Shown here one piece after another: positions 23,645 to 31,999 of a stretch of 64,000 nucleotides of DNA. The first letter of the stretch is position 1. Every line of letters begins with the position of its first letter. Source of the DNA: Prevotella sp. (GTDB lineage: Bacteria; Bacteroidota; Bacteroidia; Bacteroidales; Bacteroidaceae); assembly GCA_017548275.1 (NCBI GenBank), contig JAFZAH010000001.1, forward strand, positions 1 through 64,000. Direction: 5' to 3'. A program made the translations under genes and the position numbers. A model generated the notes under the pieces. It was not told the origin of the DNA. It was given only the letters and a program-made list of their open reading frames with translations, and made no database searches.

Positions 23645-23707
23645 TTTGAGATTTGAGATTTGAGGTTTGAGGTTTGAGATTTGAGATTTGAGGTTTGAGA
23701 TTTGAGA
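23645..23707. repeat. Heptamer tandem repeat, 9 x TTTGAGA/G
   Basis: Nine contiguous 7-bp units (TTTGAGA or TTTGAGG) starting 4 bp after the porE-like stop codon. Degenerate TTTGAGG units also overlap the stop codon of topB near 20045-20070. Confidence 0.92.
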
Positions 23708-23733
23708 AATGTTGAAGAGGGATTTATCCGCCA

Positions 23734-24975
23734 ATGGTCAAAGATATACTTCCTGAGGAATTTGCCTGTTATACCCGTGAGTTGATGGGTGATGTGCGCT
23801 ATGAGCGGTTTGTGGATGCCCTTAGCGAGGAGGCTCCCGTGAGCATCCGCCTGAACCCGCAGAAGACGAAGGGCATGACCGTTTCGCCGGAATGGACAGA
23901 GGGAAGCGTAGCATGGTGTGATGAGGGCTATTACCTGAAGAGCCGTCCCGATTTCACCTTCGACCCGTTGTTGCATGCCGGCGTGTATTACGTGCAGGAA
24001 GCCTCATCGATGTTTATCAGCCATGTGTTGCGCACATTGGTGCACGAGCCTGTGACCATGCTCGACCTGTGTGCCGCCCCCGGAGGCAAATCGACCGCAG
24101 CACGGGCTGTCTTGCCCGAAGGCAGTGTGCTCTATAGCAACGAACCTGTACGGACACGCGCTCATATTTTGGCCGAGAACATGGAGAAATGGGGGCATCG
24201 CGATGTGGTGGTGACCAACGCCTATCCACGCGACTACAGCCACAGCGGCATGATGTTTGACGTGATTTTGTGCGATGTGCCCTGCTCCGGCGAGGGTATG
24301 TTCCGCAAAGACGAGGGTGCTGTCCGCGAATGGTCTGCCACCAACGTAAAGAAATGCCAGCAGTTGCAGCGTGAGATTGTCACCGAGGCGGTGAAATGTC
24401 TCAAACCGGGCGGATATCTGATTTACAGTACCTGCACGTTCAACGCGCACGAGAACGAGGAGAATATCGCGTGGATGACAGGCGAATATGGCCTGACACC
24501 CGTGAGCATCCCCATAGAAGAGAGTTGGGGCATCACCGGACCGTTGACAGGTGATATGTCATTGCCGCTCTACCGGTTTATCCCGGGATATACGCGCGGA
24601 GAAGGACTGTTTATGGCAGTGTTGCAAAATACGAATTACGAATTACGAAATACGAATTACGAATTACGAAATGAGGGAGGCAAAAAAAGTAGAAGGAACA
24701 AAGATTATAGAGACAGGGATATACAAATCATTGAACCATCGCTACAAATGGAAGGCCCACTGGTCGATGTGGATTACGCAACCGCCATCGCATATTTGCG
24801 CGGAGAGGCCATCACCCTACCCTCTGACACTCCGCGCGGGATGGTGACCATCGGCTATCGGGGATTTGCCCTGGGAGGCGCCAAAAACGTAGGCAACCGC
24901 GCCAACAACCTCTACCCGAAAGCATGGCGCATACGAAGTCAAGTGACACATCAAGAACAAACCATCATTATATGA
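23734..24975 (+). CDS. rsmF: NOL1/NOP2/Sun-family rRNA m5C methyltransferase
   Basis: A 413-residue SAM-dependent cytosine-C5 RNA methyltransferase resembling RsmF/RsmB-type enzymes. The SAM site [11 protein letters not shown] is at about residue 110, the first catalytic Cys region [10 protein letters not shown] at about 180, and the second [13 protein letters not shown] at about 232. The C-terminal RNA-binding part follows. Residues about 299-313 ([15 protein letters not shown]) are encoded by an in-frame heptamer repeat and look like a species-specific insertion. The last codon overlaps the thyA start (ATGA). RsmF assignment is by family, not proven. Confidence 0.87.
   Translation: MVKDILPEEFACYTRELMGDVRYERFVDALSEEAPVSIRLNPQKTKGMTVSPEWTEGSVAWCDEGYYLKSRPDFTFDPLLHAGVYYVQEASSMFISHVLRTLVHEPVTMLDLCAAPGGKSTAARAVLPEGSVLYSNEPVRTRAHILAENMEKWGHRDVVVTNAYPRDYSHSGMMFDVILCDVPCSGEGMFRKDEGAVREWSATNVKKCQQLQREIVTEAVKCLKPGGYLIYSTCTFNAHENEENIAWMTGEYGLTPVSIPIEESWGITGPLTGDMSLPLYRFIPGYTRGEGLFMAVLQNTNYELRNTNYELRNEGGKKSRRNKDYRDRDIQIIEPSLQMEGPLVDVDYATAIAYLRGEAITLPSDTPRGMVTIGYRGFALGGAKNVGNRANNLYPKAWRIRSQVTHQEQTIII
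24630..24671 (+). repeat. In-frame heptamer repeat, 6 x TACGAAT/A
   Basis: Six perfect-length 7-bp units; 42 bp equals 14 codons, so the reading frame is kept. Same family as the tract upstream of the exbB-type gene (29662-29722). Confidence 0.92.
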
Positions 24976-25766
24976 AACAATATTTAGATTTGCTGCGCCG
25001 TATCACTACGGAAGGCACCAGAAAAACCGACCGTACGGGCACCGGCACCATCAGTATCTTCGGTCATCAGATGCGTTTCAACTTGGAAGAGGGATTTCCC
25101 CTGCTCACCACGAAGAAATTACATCTGAAATCCATCATCTACGAACTGCTGTGGTTTTTGAAGGGCGACACGAATGTGCGTTACCTGCAAGAGCACGGTG
25201 TGAGGATTTGGAACGAATGGGCTGACGAAAACGGCGAACTGGGACCTGTTTATGGGCACCAATGGCGGTCGTGGCCCGACTACGACGGCGGCACCATCGA
25301 CCAGATAGCCAACGTCGTGGACCTGATACGCAACCATCCCGACTCACGCCGCATGATGGTGAGTGCGTGGAATGTGGCGGAAGTGGAAAAGATGGCCCTC
25401 CCCCCCTGCCACACGATGTTCCAATTCTATGTGGCCGACGGCCGGCTAAGTCTGCAACTCTATCAGCGTTCGGCCGACACGTTCCTCGGTGTGCCTTTTA
25501 ACATCGCCTCTTACGCCCTCCTGCTGATGATGATGGCACAAGTGACGGGATTGAAAGCCGGCGACTTCATCCACACCACAGGCGACACCCATATCTACCT
25601 GAACCACTTGGAGCAGGTGGAACTGCAATTGAGCCGCACACCCCGCCCGCTGCCACGAATGATTATCAACCCCGACGTGAAAGACCTGCTCGATTTCCGT
25701 TACGAGGACTTCACACTGGAGGGTTACGACCCGTGGCCGCATATAGCCGGAGTTGTTTCGGTATAA
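24972..25766 (+). CDS. thyA: Thymidylate synthase
   Basis: A 264-residue ThyA converting dUMP to dTMP with methylenetetrahydrofolate. The start [11 protein letters not shown] was preferred over an ATG 48 nt upstream; it overlaps the methyltransferase stop in ATGA. Catalytic Cys146 lies in [13 protein letters not shown], and the substrate site [23 protein letters not shown] is intact, as is the C-terminal PHIAGVVSV. Length equals the usual E. coli-type enzyme. Dihydrofolate reductase is the next gene, restoring the folate cofactor consumed here. Confidence 0.98.
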   Translation: MKQYLDLLRRITTEGTRKTDRTGTGTISIFGHQMRFNLEEGFPLLTTKKLHLKSIIYELLWFLKGDTNVRYLQEHGVRIWNEWADENGELGPVYGHQWRSWPDYDGGTIDQIANVVDLIRNHPDSRRMMVSAWNVAEVEKMALPPCHTMFQFYVADGRLSLQLYQRSADTFLGVPFNIASYALLLMMMAQVTGLKAGDFIHTTGDTHIYLNHLEQVELQLSRTPRPLPRMIINPDVKDLLDFRYEDFTLEGYDPWPHIAGVVSV

Positions 25767-25780
25767 GGGCCTCACCCCCA

Positions 25781-25802
25781 CCCCTCTCCGAGGGGAGAGG
25801 GG
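25781..25802. terminator. Hairpin between thyA and folA
   Basis: Perfect stem CCCCTCTCC / GGAGAGGGG with a 4-nt loop, within a C-rich intergenic element similar to the one at 15580. No T-tract follows, so termination is uncertain. Confidence 0.4.
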
Positions 25803-25884
25803 CGTAGATAGCAAAGTACACGTTTAATTTCGCAGCGAAAGACTAAGTATTGTCTAAACTCCTGAACTCCTAAAAGAGAATAAT

Positions 25885-26373
25885 ATGATATCATTGATTG
25901 CGGCGGTGGCGAAGAATGGTGCCATCGGTTATGAAAACAAACTGTTGTACTGGTTGCCCAATGACCTGAAACGTTTTAAAGCACTGACCACGGGGCATAC
26001 CATCATCATGGGACGACGTACGTTTGACTCCCTGCCAAAGGGCGCATTGCCAAACCGCAGAAATATCGTGCTGAGCCGTTCGGTGAAAGAATTGCCGGGC
26101 TGCGAATGTTTTCCTTCTCTGAAATCGGCCTTGGCGCATTGCAGCGAAGACGAAGAGGTGTTTATCATCGGCGGAGCGAGCGTTTACAAACAAGCCATGC
26201 CTTTTGCCAACCGTCTTTACCTGACTGAGGTAGATGACACACCCGCCGAAGCCGACGCCTTCTTCCCTGACTACCAAGAATGGAAAGAGGTGTCACGCGA
26301 AGAACATGACATCGATGAAAAGCACCATCAACGCTATGCGTTTGTGGATTATGTGAAAAATCAAGAAATTTGA
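25885..26373 (+). CDS. folA: Dihydrofolate reductase
   Basis: A 162-residue NADPH-dependent DHFR. The N-terminal ISLIAAVAKNGAIGYENKL, the substrate-site LPNDLKRFKALTTGHTIIMGRRTFDSLP and the cofactor loop VFIIGGASVYKQAMP are all present. Usual length. It regenerates tetrahydrofolate for thymidylate synthase, encoded just upstream. A terminator follows. Confidence 0.97.
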   Translation: MISLIAAVAKNGAIGYENKLLYWLPNDLKRFKALTTGHTIIMGRRTFDSLPKGALPNRRNIVLSRSVKELPGCECFPSLKSALAHCSEDEEVFIIGGASVYKQAMPFANRLYLTEVDDTPAEADAFFPDYQEWKEVSREEHDIDEKHHQRYAFVDYVKNQEI

Positions 26374-26386
26374 AAGATATAATTAA

Positions 26387-26416
26387 AGACTGGCTTTCCA
26401 CAAGGAAAACCAGTCT
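26387..26416 (+). terminator. Terminator between folA and lrp-like gene
   Basis: Stem AGACTGGCTTTCC / GGAAAACCAGTCT with an ACAA loop, followed by CTAATTTTATT. It lies between converging genes and may act in both directions. Confidence 0.75.
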
Positions 26417-26422
26417 CTAATT

Positions 26423-26911
26423 TTATTCCTCTTCTTCTATTTCTTCCTCGAAATCAGTGATGGGCAATTGCCTGTCGATAGAAGCGTGGAATGATATGAT
26501 GGTTTCGCTGCGCGAGAGTCCGAGGGGTTGGAGTTTGTCATGGATAATCTCGAGCAGGTGGTGGTTGTTGTAGGCATAGATTTTGACGAACATGTCGAAT
26601 CCGCCTGTTGTGTAGTGACATTCCACCACTTCGGGTATTTTTTTCAGTTCATTGACCACACGATCGAAATCCTCGGGTTGCTTGAGATACAAACCGATGT
26701 AAGCGCAGGTCTCATAACCGATTTTTTCCGGGTCGATGATAAATTGTGAGCCTTTGATGACTCCCAGGTTGGAGAGTTTTTGTATTCTCTGATGAATAGC
26801 GGCTCCACTCACATTACAAATACGCGCCACCTCCAAGAAAGGAATACGGGCATCTTCGGCAATAAGCCTGAGGATTTTTTTGTCTAAAGAATCTAACTGA
26901 TGATGTGCCAT
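26423..26911 (-). CDS. Lrp/AsnC-family transcriptional regulator
   Basis: A 162-residue regulator. The N-terminal helix-turn-helix includes LDSLDKKILRLIAEDARIPFLEVARICNVSGAAIHQRIQKL, and the C-terminal half is the ligand-binding RAM domain (VECHYTTGGFDMFVKIYAYNNHHL). It ends in an acidic tail. Lrp-type proteins respond to amino acids; the effector is not predictable here. It has its own -7 box and converges on folA. Confidence 0.92.
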   Translation of the reverse strand: MAHHQLDSLDKKILRLIAEDARIPFLEVARICNVSGAAIHQRIQKLSNLGVIKGSQFIIDPEKIGYETCAYIGLYLKQPEDFDRVVNELKKIPEVVECHYTTGGFDMFVKIYAYNNHHLLEIIHDKLQPLGLSRSETIISFHASIDRQLPITDFEEEIEEEE

Positions 26912-26938
26912 ATCATTTAGTAACTAATAATTATTTTG

Positions 26939-26946
26939 CAAAATTA
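26939..26946 (-). promoter_or_regulatory. -7 promoter box for the Lrp-family gene
   Basis: Minus-strand TAATTTTG, 28 nt before the ATG at 26911; the -33 position has only a weak TTTC. Confidence 0.4.
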
Positions 26947-27099
26947 GTAAATAATCACGAAATTAGAAAGAAAACACCCTATTTTTATAACAAATCGTAA
27001 TTATTAGCAATTGTTAACAATATTCTTATTGATGAAAATGGCTTGTTGTTAAATAAGACAAGCACCCACTTCATCTAAAGAGAGGGGGGAAATCATCAC

Positions 27100-27558
27100 T
27101 TATCTTGCCACAGCAGAATAGTTGATTTTTTGCGCTTTTGCCTGTCGGAGTGCTTGTTTTACATCGGTGATGACGCCCATGCGCGTCCGTTTATCGGCTT
27201 TGATGGAAACGGTCATCTGTTCTTTATCCTGAGGCGCCATACGTTGCCGTTCAGCGGAGACGTAATCGACGATATCAGAGACATTGGCAAACTTATCATT
27301 CAACTGAATGCGTGTACCGTCGCCGTATTGTCCGCGCAGCGGTTGCATGGGTTTTCCGATGTAGATATACGACACCGCCGTTTTCTTGGTAAGGCGAGTC
27401 AATTCTGTACCTGCAGGCACCTGATATTCCACCTTGAGCGGCACTTTTCTCATGTGTGTGACAATCATGAAGAAAAAAAGCACTGTGAAAATCAAATCAG
27501 GCAACGACGACGTGTTGAGCACGGGCATCTTGCGTTTTTCTCTCCTGTTGAACATCAT
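27100..27558 (-). CDS. ExbD/TolR-family protein (second copy)
   Basis: A 152-residue biopolymer transport protein with one N-terminal membrane helix (SLPDLIFTVLFFFMIVTHM) and a periplasmic domain. The conserved helix Asp is in LPDLIFTVLFFF. It overlaps the preceding exbD-like gene by 4 nt. With the ExbB-like protein it should form a proton-driven motor energising TonB or a related system. It is the last gene of a four-gene minus-strand operon. Confidence 0.9.
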   Translation of the reverse strand: MMFNRREKRKMPVLNTSSLPDLIFTVLFFFMIVTHMRKVPLKVEYQVPAGTELTRLTKKTAVSYIYIGKPMQPLRGQYGDGTRIQLNDKFANVSDIVDYVSAERQRMAPQDKEQMTVSIKADKRTRMGVITDVKQALRQAKAQKINYSAVAR

Positions 27559-28154
27559 TGTTCACCTCCTTCCCTCTTCTGATAGATTTCAGCCACACGT
27601 TGACGGTAATATGTTCGCAATGCTTCTTTCTGCGCATCGCTGCATTGCCCATAAGTGCGCCCGAAGCGTTGTTTAGACAGTTTGTCGCGCAGGGTGTTAT
27701 ATGCCGCCACAATTTCGTTTTGCACTCCGAAATAAACATCATAATCGCTTTGGCGGTCGGCCTCTATTTGAATGACGTGGCGGTCAGTGATTTGGCATTT
27801 TCCCAGAAGGGGGATATCCATCTCGTGCTTCTCTGGCAAATCAGCGCGGTTGGTCTCATTCTCCACGAACGTCATTACCCGCTGGCGGATATCGCCGAGA
27901 GCCGCCTCCTTGCCGTCGAGCATTATTTTATTATCAGCCGTGACCTCGATTTTCATCACATTGCGCTCGCTCACCCTCGTTTCCTCACGCTCCTCCTCAG
28001 TGGGGTCAGGCGGCGGCAATTGGCGCGACAATCCCTTATCGACATCCATCGATGTGACCATCAGAAAGAGGATGAGCAGCATGAATGAGATGTCGGCCAC
28101 CGATGCGGCATTGATCATCGGCACATGACGTCGTTTCCTACGGAAGGATCTCAT
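27555..28154 (-). CDS. ExbD/TolR-family protein (first copy)
   Basis: A 199-residue ExbD-like protein. The N-terminal helix with its conserved Asp is VADISFMLLILFLMVTSM, followed by a Pro/Asp-rich stretch and a periplasmic domain longer than usual, ending in a charged tail. Paired ExbD genes are common in Bacteroidota ExbB operons. It overlaps the next gene by 4 nt. Confidence 0.92.
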   Translation of the reverse strand: MRSFRRKRRHVPMINAASVADISFMLLILFLMVTSMDVDKGLSRQLPPPDPTEEEREETRVSERNVMKIEVTADNKIMLDGKEAALGDIRQRVMTFVENETNRADLPEKHEMDIPLLGKCQITDRHVIQIEADRQSDYDVYFGVQNEIVAAYNTLRDKLSKQRFGRTYGQCSDAQKEALRTYYRQRVAEIYQKREGGEQ

Positions 28155-28258
28155 AATATTACGTTAGGGGCAGTAAGCAAGGGCAAGAGAATCAGGAGAA
28201 GAGACGGGAGTATAATCCGCAGCCAAGACGGCCACGTATCTGGTTAAGGGGTAAGAGA

Positions 28259-28756
28259 TTAATTGTTTTTTCTACTTTTGATGGTATAGTATGCGGCTGC
28301 GACAGTGGCTGCAATGAGCATAATGATGGTTGACCAGACGAACATATTGGCTGTTTTGAGCCAGAACGCGTTGTCATAGACCGCACCATTGACCCATATA
28401 GGAGCCGTGGAGCCGAGCAGGAACGTGAGCGCCATAAGCGCCACAGTACCACCCGCCACTATCCATCCGTACGGGCGGGTTTTTACGCCGTTGTCAGCAG
28501 GCAAATCATCACGCATACGCATAGCACGCACCATGCCCCATATCGCAGCGGCTATAGCCACCAGCAGAATCAGGAACATGAACACGAGCACCACATCGGT
28601 GAGCAACGGTTCATTGAAGTTGGGGTCATCGGCATACGGTCTGTTGAAACCTATGAGATAGAATGCCACGAAGACCACAGCGATGACCGCGAGTAATGCG
28701 ATGAAAATCCGTTTAGAGATTCGCTCGGCAGGTTGTTGCTTCAACACATTGTTCAT
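28259..28756 (-). CDS. Four-helix membrane protein of the ExbB-ExbD operon
   Basis: A 165-residue protein with four predicted membrane helices (for example IFIALLAVIAVVFVAFYLIG, VFMFLILLVAIAAAIWGM, GGTVALMALTFLLG, TIIMLIAATVAAAYYTI). It overlaps the ExbB-like gene by 4 nt and is followed by the two exbD-like genes, so it is probably an accessory subunit of that motor. I recognise no named family. Confidence 0.8.
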   Translation of the reverse strand: MNNVLKQQPAERISKRIFIALLAVIAVVFVAFYLIGFNRPYADDPNFNEPLLTDVVLVFMFLILLVAIAAAIWGMVRAMRMRDDLPADNGVKTRPYGWIVAGGTVALMALTFLLGSTAPIWVNGAVYDNAFWLKTANMFVWSTIIMLIAATVAAAYYTIKSRKNN

Positions 28757-29634
28757 CCCTTTTTCATTTTATATTTTCCCAGCGCGTCGAACAACGTGAC
28801 GGCCGCATCCTCCATCTCTGAGGTGAGCCGTTCAATTTTCGTGAGAATATAATTATAGAACACTTGCAGAATGACCGCAGCGATGATACCAAAGATGGTG
28901 GTGATAAGCGCCACCTTCATACCTGCCGCCACAATTGTGGGGCTGATGTCGCCTGCGCTCTGTATTTGGTCGAACGCCATGACCATACCGATGACCGTAC
29001 CGAGGAATCCGAGCGAGGGCGCGATGGCTATGAACAGGGTAATCCATGAACATCCCTTATCCAGTTTGGCAGCCTGCACGGAACCGTACGCCTCGACCGA
29101 ACGCTCTATCTCGTCCATGTCTTCGTCGGCACGCATAAGCCCTTGATAACAGATGCTGGCCACGGGGCCGCGCGTGTTGCGGCTGAGGTCTTTCGCCCCC
29201 TCGATGTCGCCCTTTTGAATTTTCTCGTCAATCTCGCCGAGGAATTTACGCGTCTTGATTTCCGCCAGACTCAAGTAAATCAGGCGTTCGATGCAGAAAG
29301 CCAGACCGATGATGAGCGCCAATGCCACAAGAGACATAAAGCCCGCATTACCTTCGATAAACTTGGTTTTCAGCGACTTGTGCAATCCACCATGCTCGAC
29401 AGGAGCAACGAGCGCACTGTCTTGTTGTTCGGCCAAATCCTCGAGCGCCGTGTCGAGCGAGTCGGCCATTGCATCGGTGATGCTGTCCGCATCATTGAGC
29501 ACGCGTCCTTCGGCTTTCGCTTCGACGGCAGCCTGTGCCGCCTCATCGTTTTGCGCCATGACGGGGGTATTCAGACAAAAAGCCATCGCCAACACCGCCA
29601 CAAAAGTTGATAATTGTTTTTTCATCGTTTTCAT
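28753..29634 (-). CDS. MotA/TolQ/ExbB proton channel family protein
   Basis: A 293-residue ExbB-type protein. An N-terminal signal-like segment ending in MAQ and a low-complexity Ala/Asp region precede three membrane helices (GFMSLVALALIIGLAFCIE; SWITLFIAIAPSLGFLGTVIGMVMAF; KVALITTIFGIIAAVILQVFYNYI). The conserved PSLGFLGTVIGMV core is intact. First gene of an operon with a four-helix protein and two ExbD-like proteins. A -7 box (29645-29652) is followed upstream by a heptamer repeat tract. Confidence 0.92.
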   Translation of the reverse strand: MKTMKKQLSTFVAVLAMAFCLNTPVMAQNDEAAQAAVEAKAEGRVLNDADSITDAMADSLDTALEDLAEQQDSALVAPVEHGGLHKSLKTKFIEGNAGFMSLVALALIIGLAFCIERLIYLSLAEIKTRKFLGEIDEKIQKGDIEGAKDLSRNTRGPVASICYQGLMRADEDMDEIERSVEAYGSVQAAKLDKGCSWITLFIAIAPSLGFLGTVIGMVMAFDQIQSAGDISPTIVAAGMKVALITTIFGIIAAVILQVFYNYILTKIERLTSEMEDAAVTLFDALGKYKMKKG

Positions 29635-29644
29635 ACTTTGGGTG

Positions 29645-29652
29645 CAAAGTTA
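29645..29652 (-). promoter_or_regulatory. -7 promoter box for the exbB-type operon
   Basis: Minus-strand TAACTTTG, 11 nt before the ATG at 29634. The -33 position falls inside the TACGAAA repeat tract (29662-29722). Confidence 0.5.
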
Positions 29653-29661
29653 GGGAATAAA

Positions 29662-29722
29662 TACGAAATACGAAATATGAAATACGAAATCTTTTTATAA
29701 ATACGAAATATGAAATACGAAA
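29662..29722. repeat. Heptamer tandem repeat (TACGAAA) in a promoter region
   Basis: Four 7-bp units at 29662-29689 and three more at 29702-29722, separated by 12 bp. The third unit of the first block and the second unit of the second read TATGAAA. Same family as 24630-24671 and 17913-17933. Confidence 0.88.
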
Positions 29723-29790
29723 TACGTTTGCATCTTCGAGGTAATTTGATGCCATTTAGCGGAATATGATAAAAATTTCTACTATTTTAT

Positions 29791-29821
29791 TTTGGCAAAC
29801 GGCTGAAAACAATTATTTTTG
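29791..29821 (+). promoter_or_regulatory. Promoter for the YARHG-domain protein gene
   Basis: TTTG (29791-29794), 19-nt spacer, TATTTTTG (29814-29821); full consensus. Leader of about 37 nt. Confidence 0.7.
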
Positions 29822-29864
29822 CAGAAAGAATTGGTACAATAAATAACTACAAAACCATACCACA

Positions 29865-30971
29865 ATGAAAACTTTGAAAACCACCCTTTTGCTATTGACC
29901 ATCTGTCTGGCAGCCAGTGCCAATGACGGTGTGTATTATGTGAGCGGCAGCCAATTGGTGCCCATCAACGACACGGACATCTCGTGCGCTAAAGAAGTGC
30001 TGACCATCGACCTGAACGACGACGGTTTTGCCCGTGTAGATGTGCAATACGAGTTTGTTAACCGCGGTCAGGCGAAGACCGTGGATATGGGTTTTGAGGC
30101 CTCTTGTCCCTACAATGATGACGAAGGTCTCAACGTCTCCGGTCGTCATCCTCATATCTTCGATTTCACAGTGATGTTGAACGGCGAACGTTTGTCCTAC
30201 ACCAACGCTATTATCAAGGAGGATTCTAATTTTGAGGTTCTTGATATGAAGAAATGGCGCGAGGACACTGAAAGCGACGGCATGAATCTGATCAACCCCT
30301 CGACGAAGGAGACCACCGGATACTCGTATGCTTATGTGTTCAAGGCCTTTTTCAAGGAGGGTAAAAATGTGGTTCACCACACCTACCGCTACCGTATGTC
30401 ATACGGTATCGGCCGCACGTTTGAGGTGCCTTATTGGCTGACTCCCGCCAAGCGCTGGGCCAACCATCAGATAGATGATTTCACCCTTCGCATCAGCACC
30501 CCGACGTTCAAACAATTCATGGTTGAATCCAAAGTGTTCAGCGGGGCGTCCTTCCAGGTCGTTTCCGGCAAGGGCAAGGTTCGCAAGTCCATTTACAAAG
30601 ACTATGAAGACCATATAGAGATAGCCTTGTTCAATGGCACCGTGGAATGGCATAAGATGAACTTTGACCCTGCTGACAATTTCAGCATCTCGTCAAGCGA
30701 CACCTATTCATTTATGAACGATAATTACAAATTGGGCGAGTTTTACGACCGCAGCGACAGTTATTCGCCCCACTTATACATGGAATTCTCCAAAGAGGAG
30801 AAACGTATCCTTCGCAACCTTCCCTATGCCAACCGCGGTTATGTGTTCAAAGACAAGGGATTGCAAGCATATTTCAACAAAATCTGGTGGTATATGCCCG
30901 ATCCGTCGTGGAAGCAAGACACATCAGACTTCACGAAGAAAGAATGGGAGTTCATCAATCTGGGAAAGTGA
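29865..30971 (+). CDS. Secreted protein with C-terminal YARHG-like domain
   Basis: A 368-residue protein with signal peptide (MKTLKTTLLLLTICLAASA). Residues 20-290 resemble the DUF4424-type region that often precedes YARHG (NDGVYYVSGSQLVPINDTDI). The C-terminal 60 residues match the YARHG domain (LRNLPYANRGYVFKDKGLQAYF...WWYMP), except that the signature reads YANRG. YARHG proteins are extracellular and probably carbohydrate- or wall-associated; exact function is unknown. Single gene with a strong promoter and terminator. Confidence 0.8.
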   Translation: MKTLKTTLLLLTICLAASANDGVYYVSGSQLVPINDTDISCAKEVLTIDLNDDGFARVDVQYEFVNRGQAKTVDMGFEASCPYNDDEGLNVSGRHPHIFDFTVMLNGERLSYTNAIIKEDSNFEVLDMKKWREDTESDGMNLINPSTKETTGYSYAYVFKAFFKEGKNVVHHTYRYRMSYGIGRTFEVPYWLTPAKRWANHQIDDFTLRISTPTFKQFMVESKVFSGASFQVVSGKGKVRKSIYKDYEDHIEIALFNGTVEWHKMNFDPADNFSISSSDTYSFMNDNYKLGEFYDRSDSYSPHLYMEFSKEEKRILRNLPYANRGYVFKDKGLQAYFNKIWWYMPDPSWKQDTSDFTKKEWEFINLGK

Positions 30972-31058
30972 CTTTTCCTTAGCAGTTAGGCTTTTAAGTA
31001 GTTAGAGTTAGCCGTATGTGCTAAAACATCTATACAGGACAGAATGGCTGCGAAATGG

Positions 31059-31097
31059 CATGGGGCGCGAAATATGAATTTCGCGCCCCATGTTTTT
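31059..31097 (+). terminator. Terminator after the YARHG-domain gene
   Basis: A 15-bp perfect stem CATGGGGCGCGAAAT / ATTTCGCGCCCCATG (31059-31092) with a 4-nt loop, followed by TTTTT. Confidence 0.92.
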
Positions 31098-31116
31098 ATC
31101 TGAATCGGGTTATACG

Positions 31117-31719
31117 TTATTTCCACTTGACAAGGATGTCGGTGAGTTCAGTTGCGGCGGATTTCCCAATCTTTTCGATAAACGCCAGGGCCTCTTTCTC
31201 GTCATAAGGCTCGTCGAGGTCGTTTGTATAGGTCTTCTTGCCATCTTTCTCTGTCACGGTAAACAGTTCGTTGAATCCCTCATATTCAGTCTTCTCGAAA
31301 TAGGTGGTCTTATCTCCATCCTTAATGACTAAGGCGTCGCCTTGGAATGAGAGTTTCTGCCCTTCGCAAACCGGGACACCGTCAAAGTTATCTATGTCTT
31401 TTATGTCTTTGTAGAATGAGAGGAGCAATCCCTCTTTGCCATCATCAGTGCTTAAGAATACGTAGTCATTGGCAAGAGAATAATTGGTGTATTTCTTCTC
31501 TTCGCCGATGGTGGTTTCCCAGAGAGCCTGGATGTCCTCTTGGTGTGCCTTGATGTTGTTTTCGGCAGCGGCCACGAGAGCAGAGTCGGGAGCAACAGCC
31601 TTTGCTGCGGGTTCGTCACTTGTTTGGTCTTTCACCGGGGCTTTGCTGGTGCATGAAACAAAAGCCATGCCCAAAGCCATCATGGAAAACAATACAGTTT
31701 TTGAGAAACTTTTTTTCAT
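31117..31719 (-). CDS. Lipoprotein of unknown function
   Basis: A 200-residue lipoprotein (lipobox AFVSC at about residues 19-23). A Ser/Pro/Ala-rich spacer follows, then a globular domain with alternating charged strands (NYSLANDYVFLSTDDGKEG). Conserved family not recognised. Monocistronic with an excellent promoter. Confidence 0.75.
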   Translation of the reverse strand: MKKSFSKTVLFSMMALGMAFVSCTSKAPVKDQTSDEPAAKAVAPDSALVAAAENNIKAHQEDIQALWETTIGEEKKYTNYSLANDYVFLSTDDGKEGLLLSFYKDIKDIDNFDGVPVCEGQKLSFQGDALVIKDGDKTTYFEKTEYEGFNELFTVTEKDGKKTYTNDLDEPYDEKEALAFIEKIGKSAATELTDILVKWK

Positions 31720-31761
31720 AGTTTTTTTTAATTATGTGATATGTTCTTTATATATGCCATG

Positions 31762-31792
31762 CAAAAGTAGGCAAAAAAAATGAAGTGCCAAA
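31762..31792 (-). promoter_or_regulatory. Promoter for the 200-aa lipoprotein gene
   Basis: Minus strand TTTG (31789-31792), 19-nt spacer, TACTTTTG (31762-31769). Confidence 0.7.
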
Positions 31793-31930
31793 TAAAGAGA
31801 TGTGAACTTTTATGTTTTCAATAAAAAAACCACATTTTATTATCCTTTTTTCTTGGGTCGTTTGCCATTATGGGAAAATACAAAGAAAAGAACGGGCAGG
31901 GAGAGTCAAATACAGAAGAACGATTTACGA

Positions 31931-31963
31931 CAAGGCCGTCATGCAAGAAACATAACGGCCTTG
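31931..31963. repeat. Inverted repeat downstream of the 155-aa protein gene
   Basis: CAAGGCCGT / ACGGCCTTG separated by 15 nt. It could be a weak terminator for the minus-strand gene ending at 32000, but no T-run follows. Confidence 0.4.
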
Positions 31964-31999
31964 AATATTATCGAAAAATCAGTTCAGACATGACATCTA

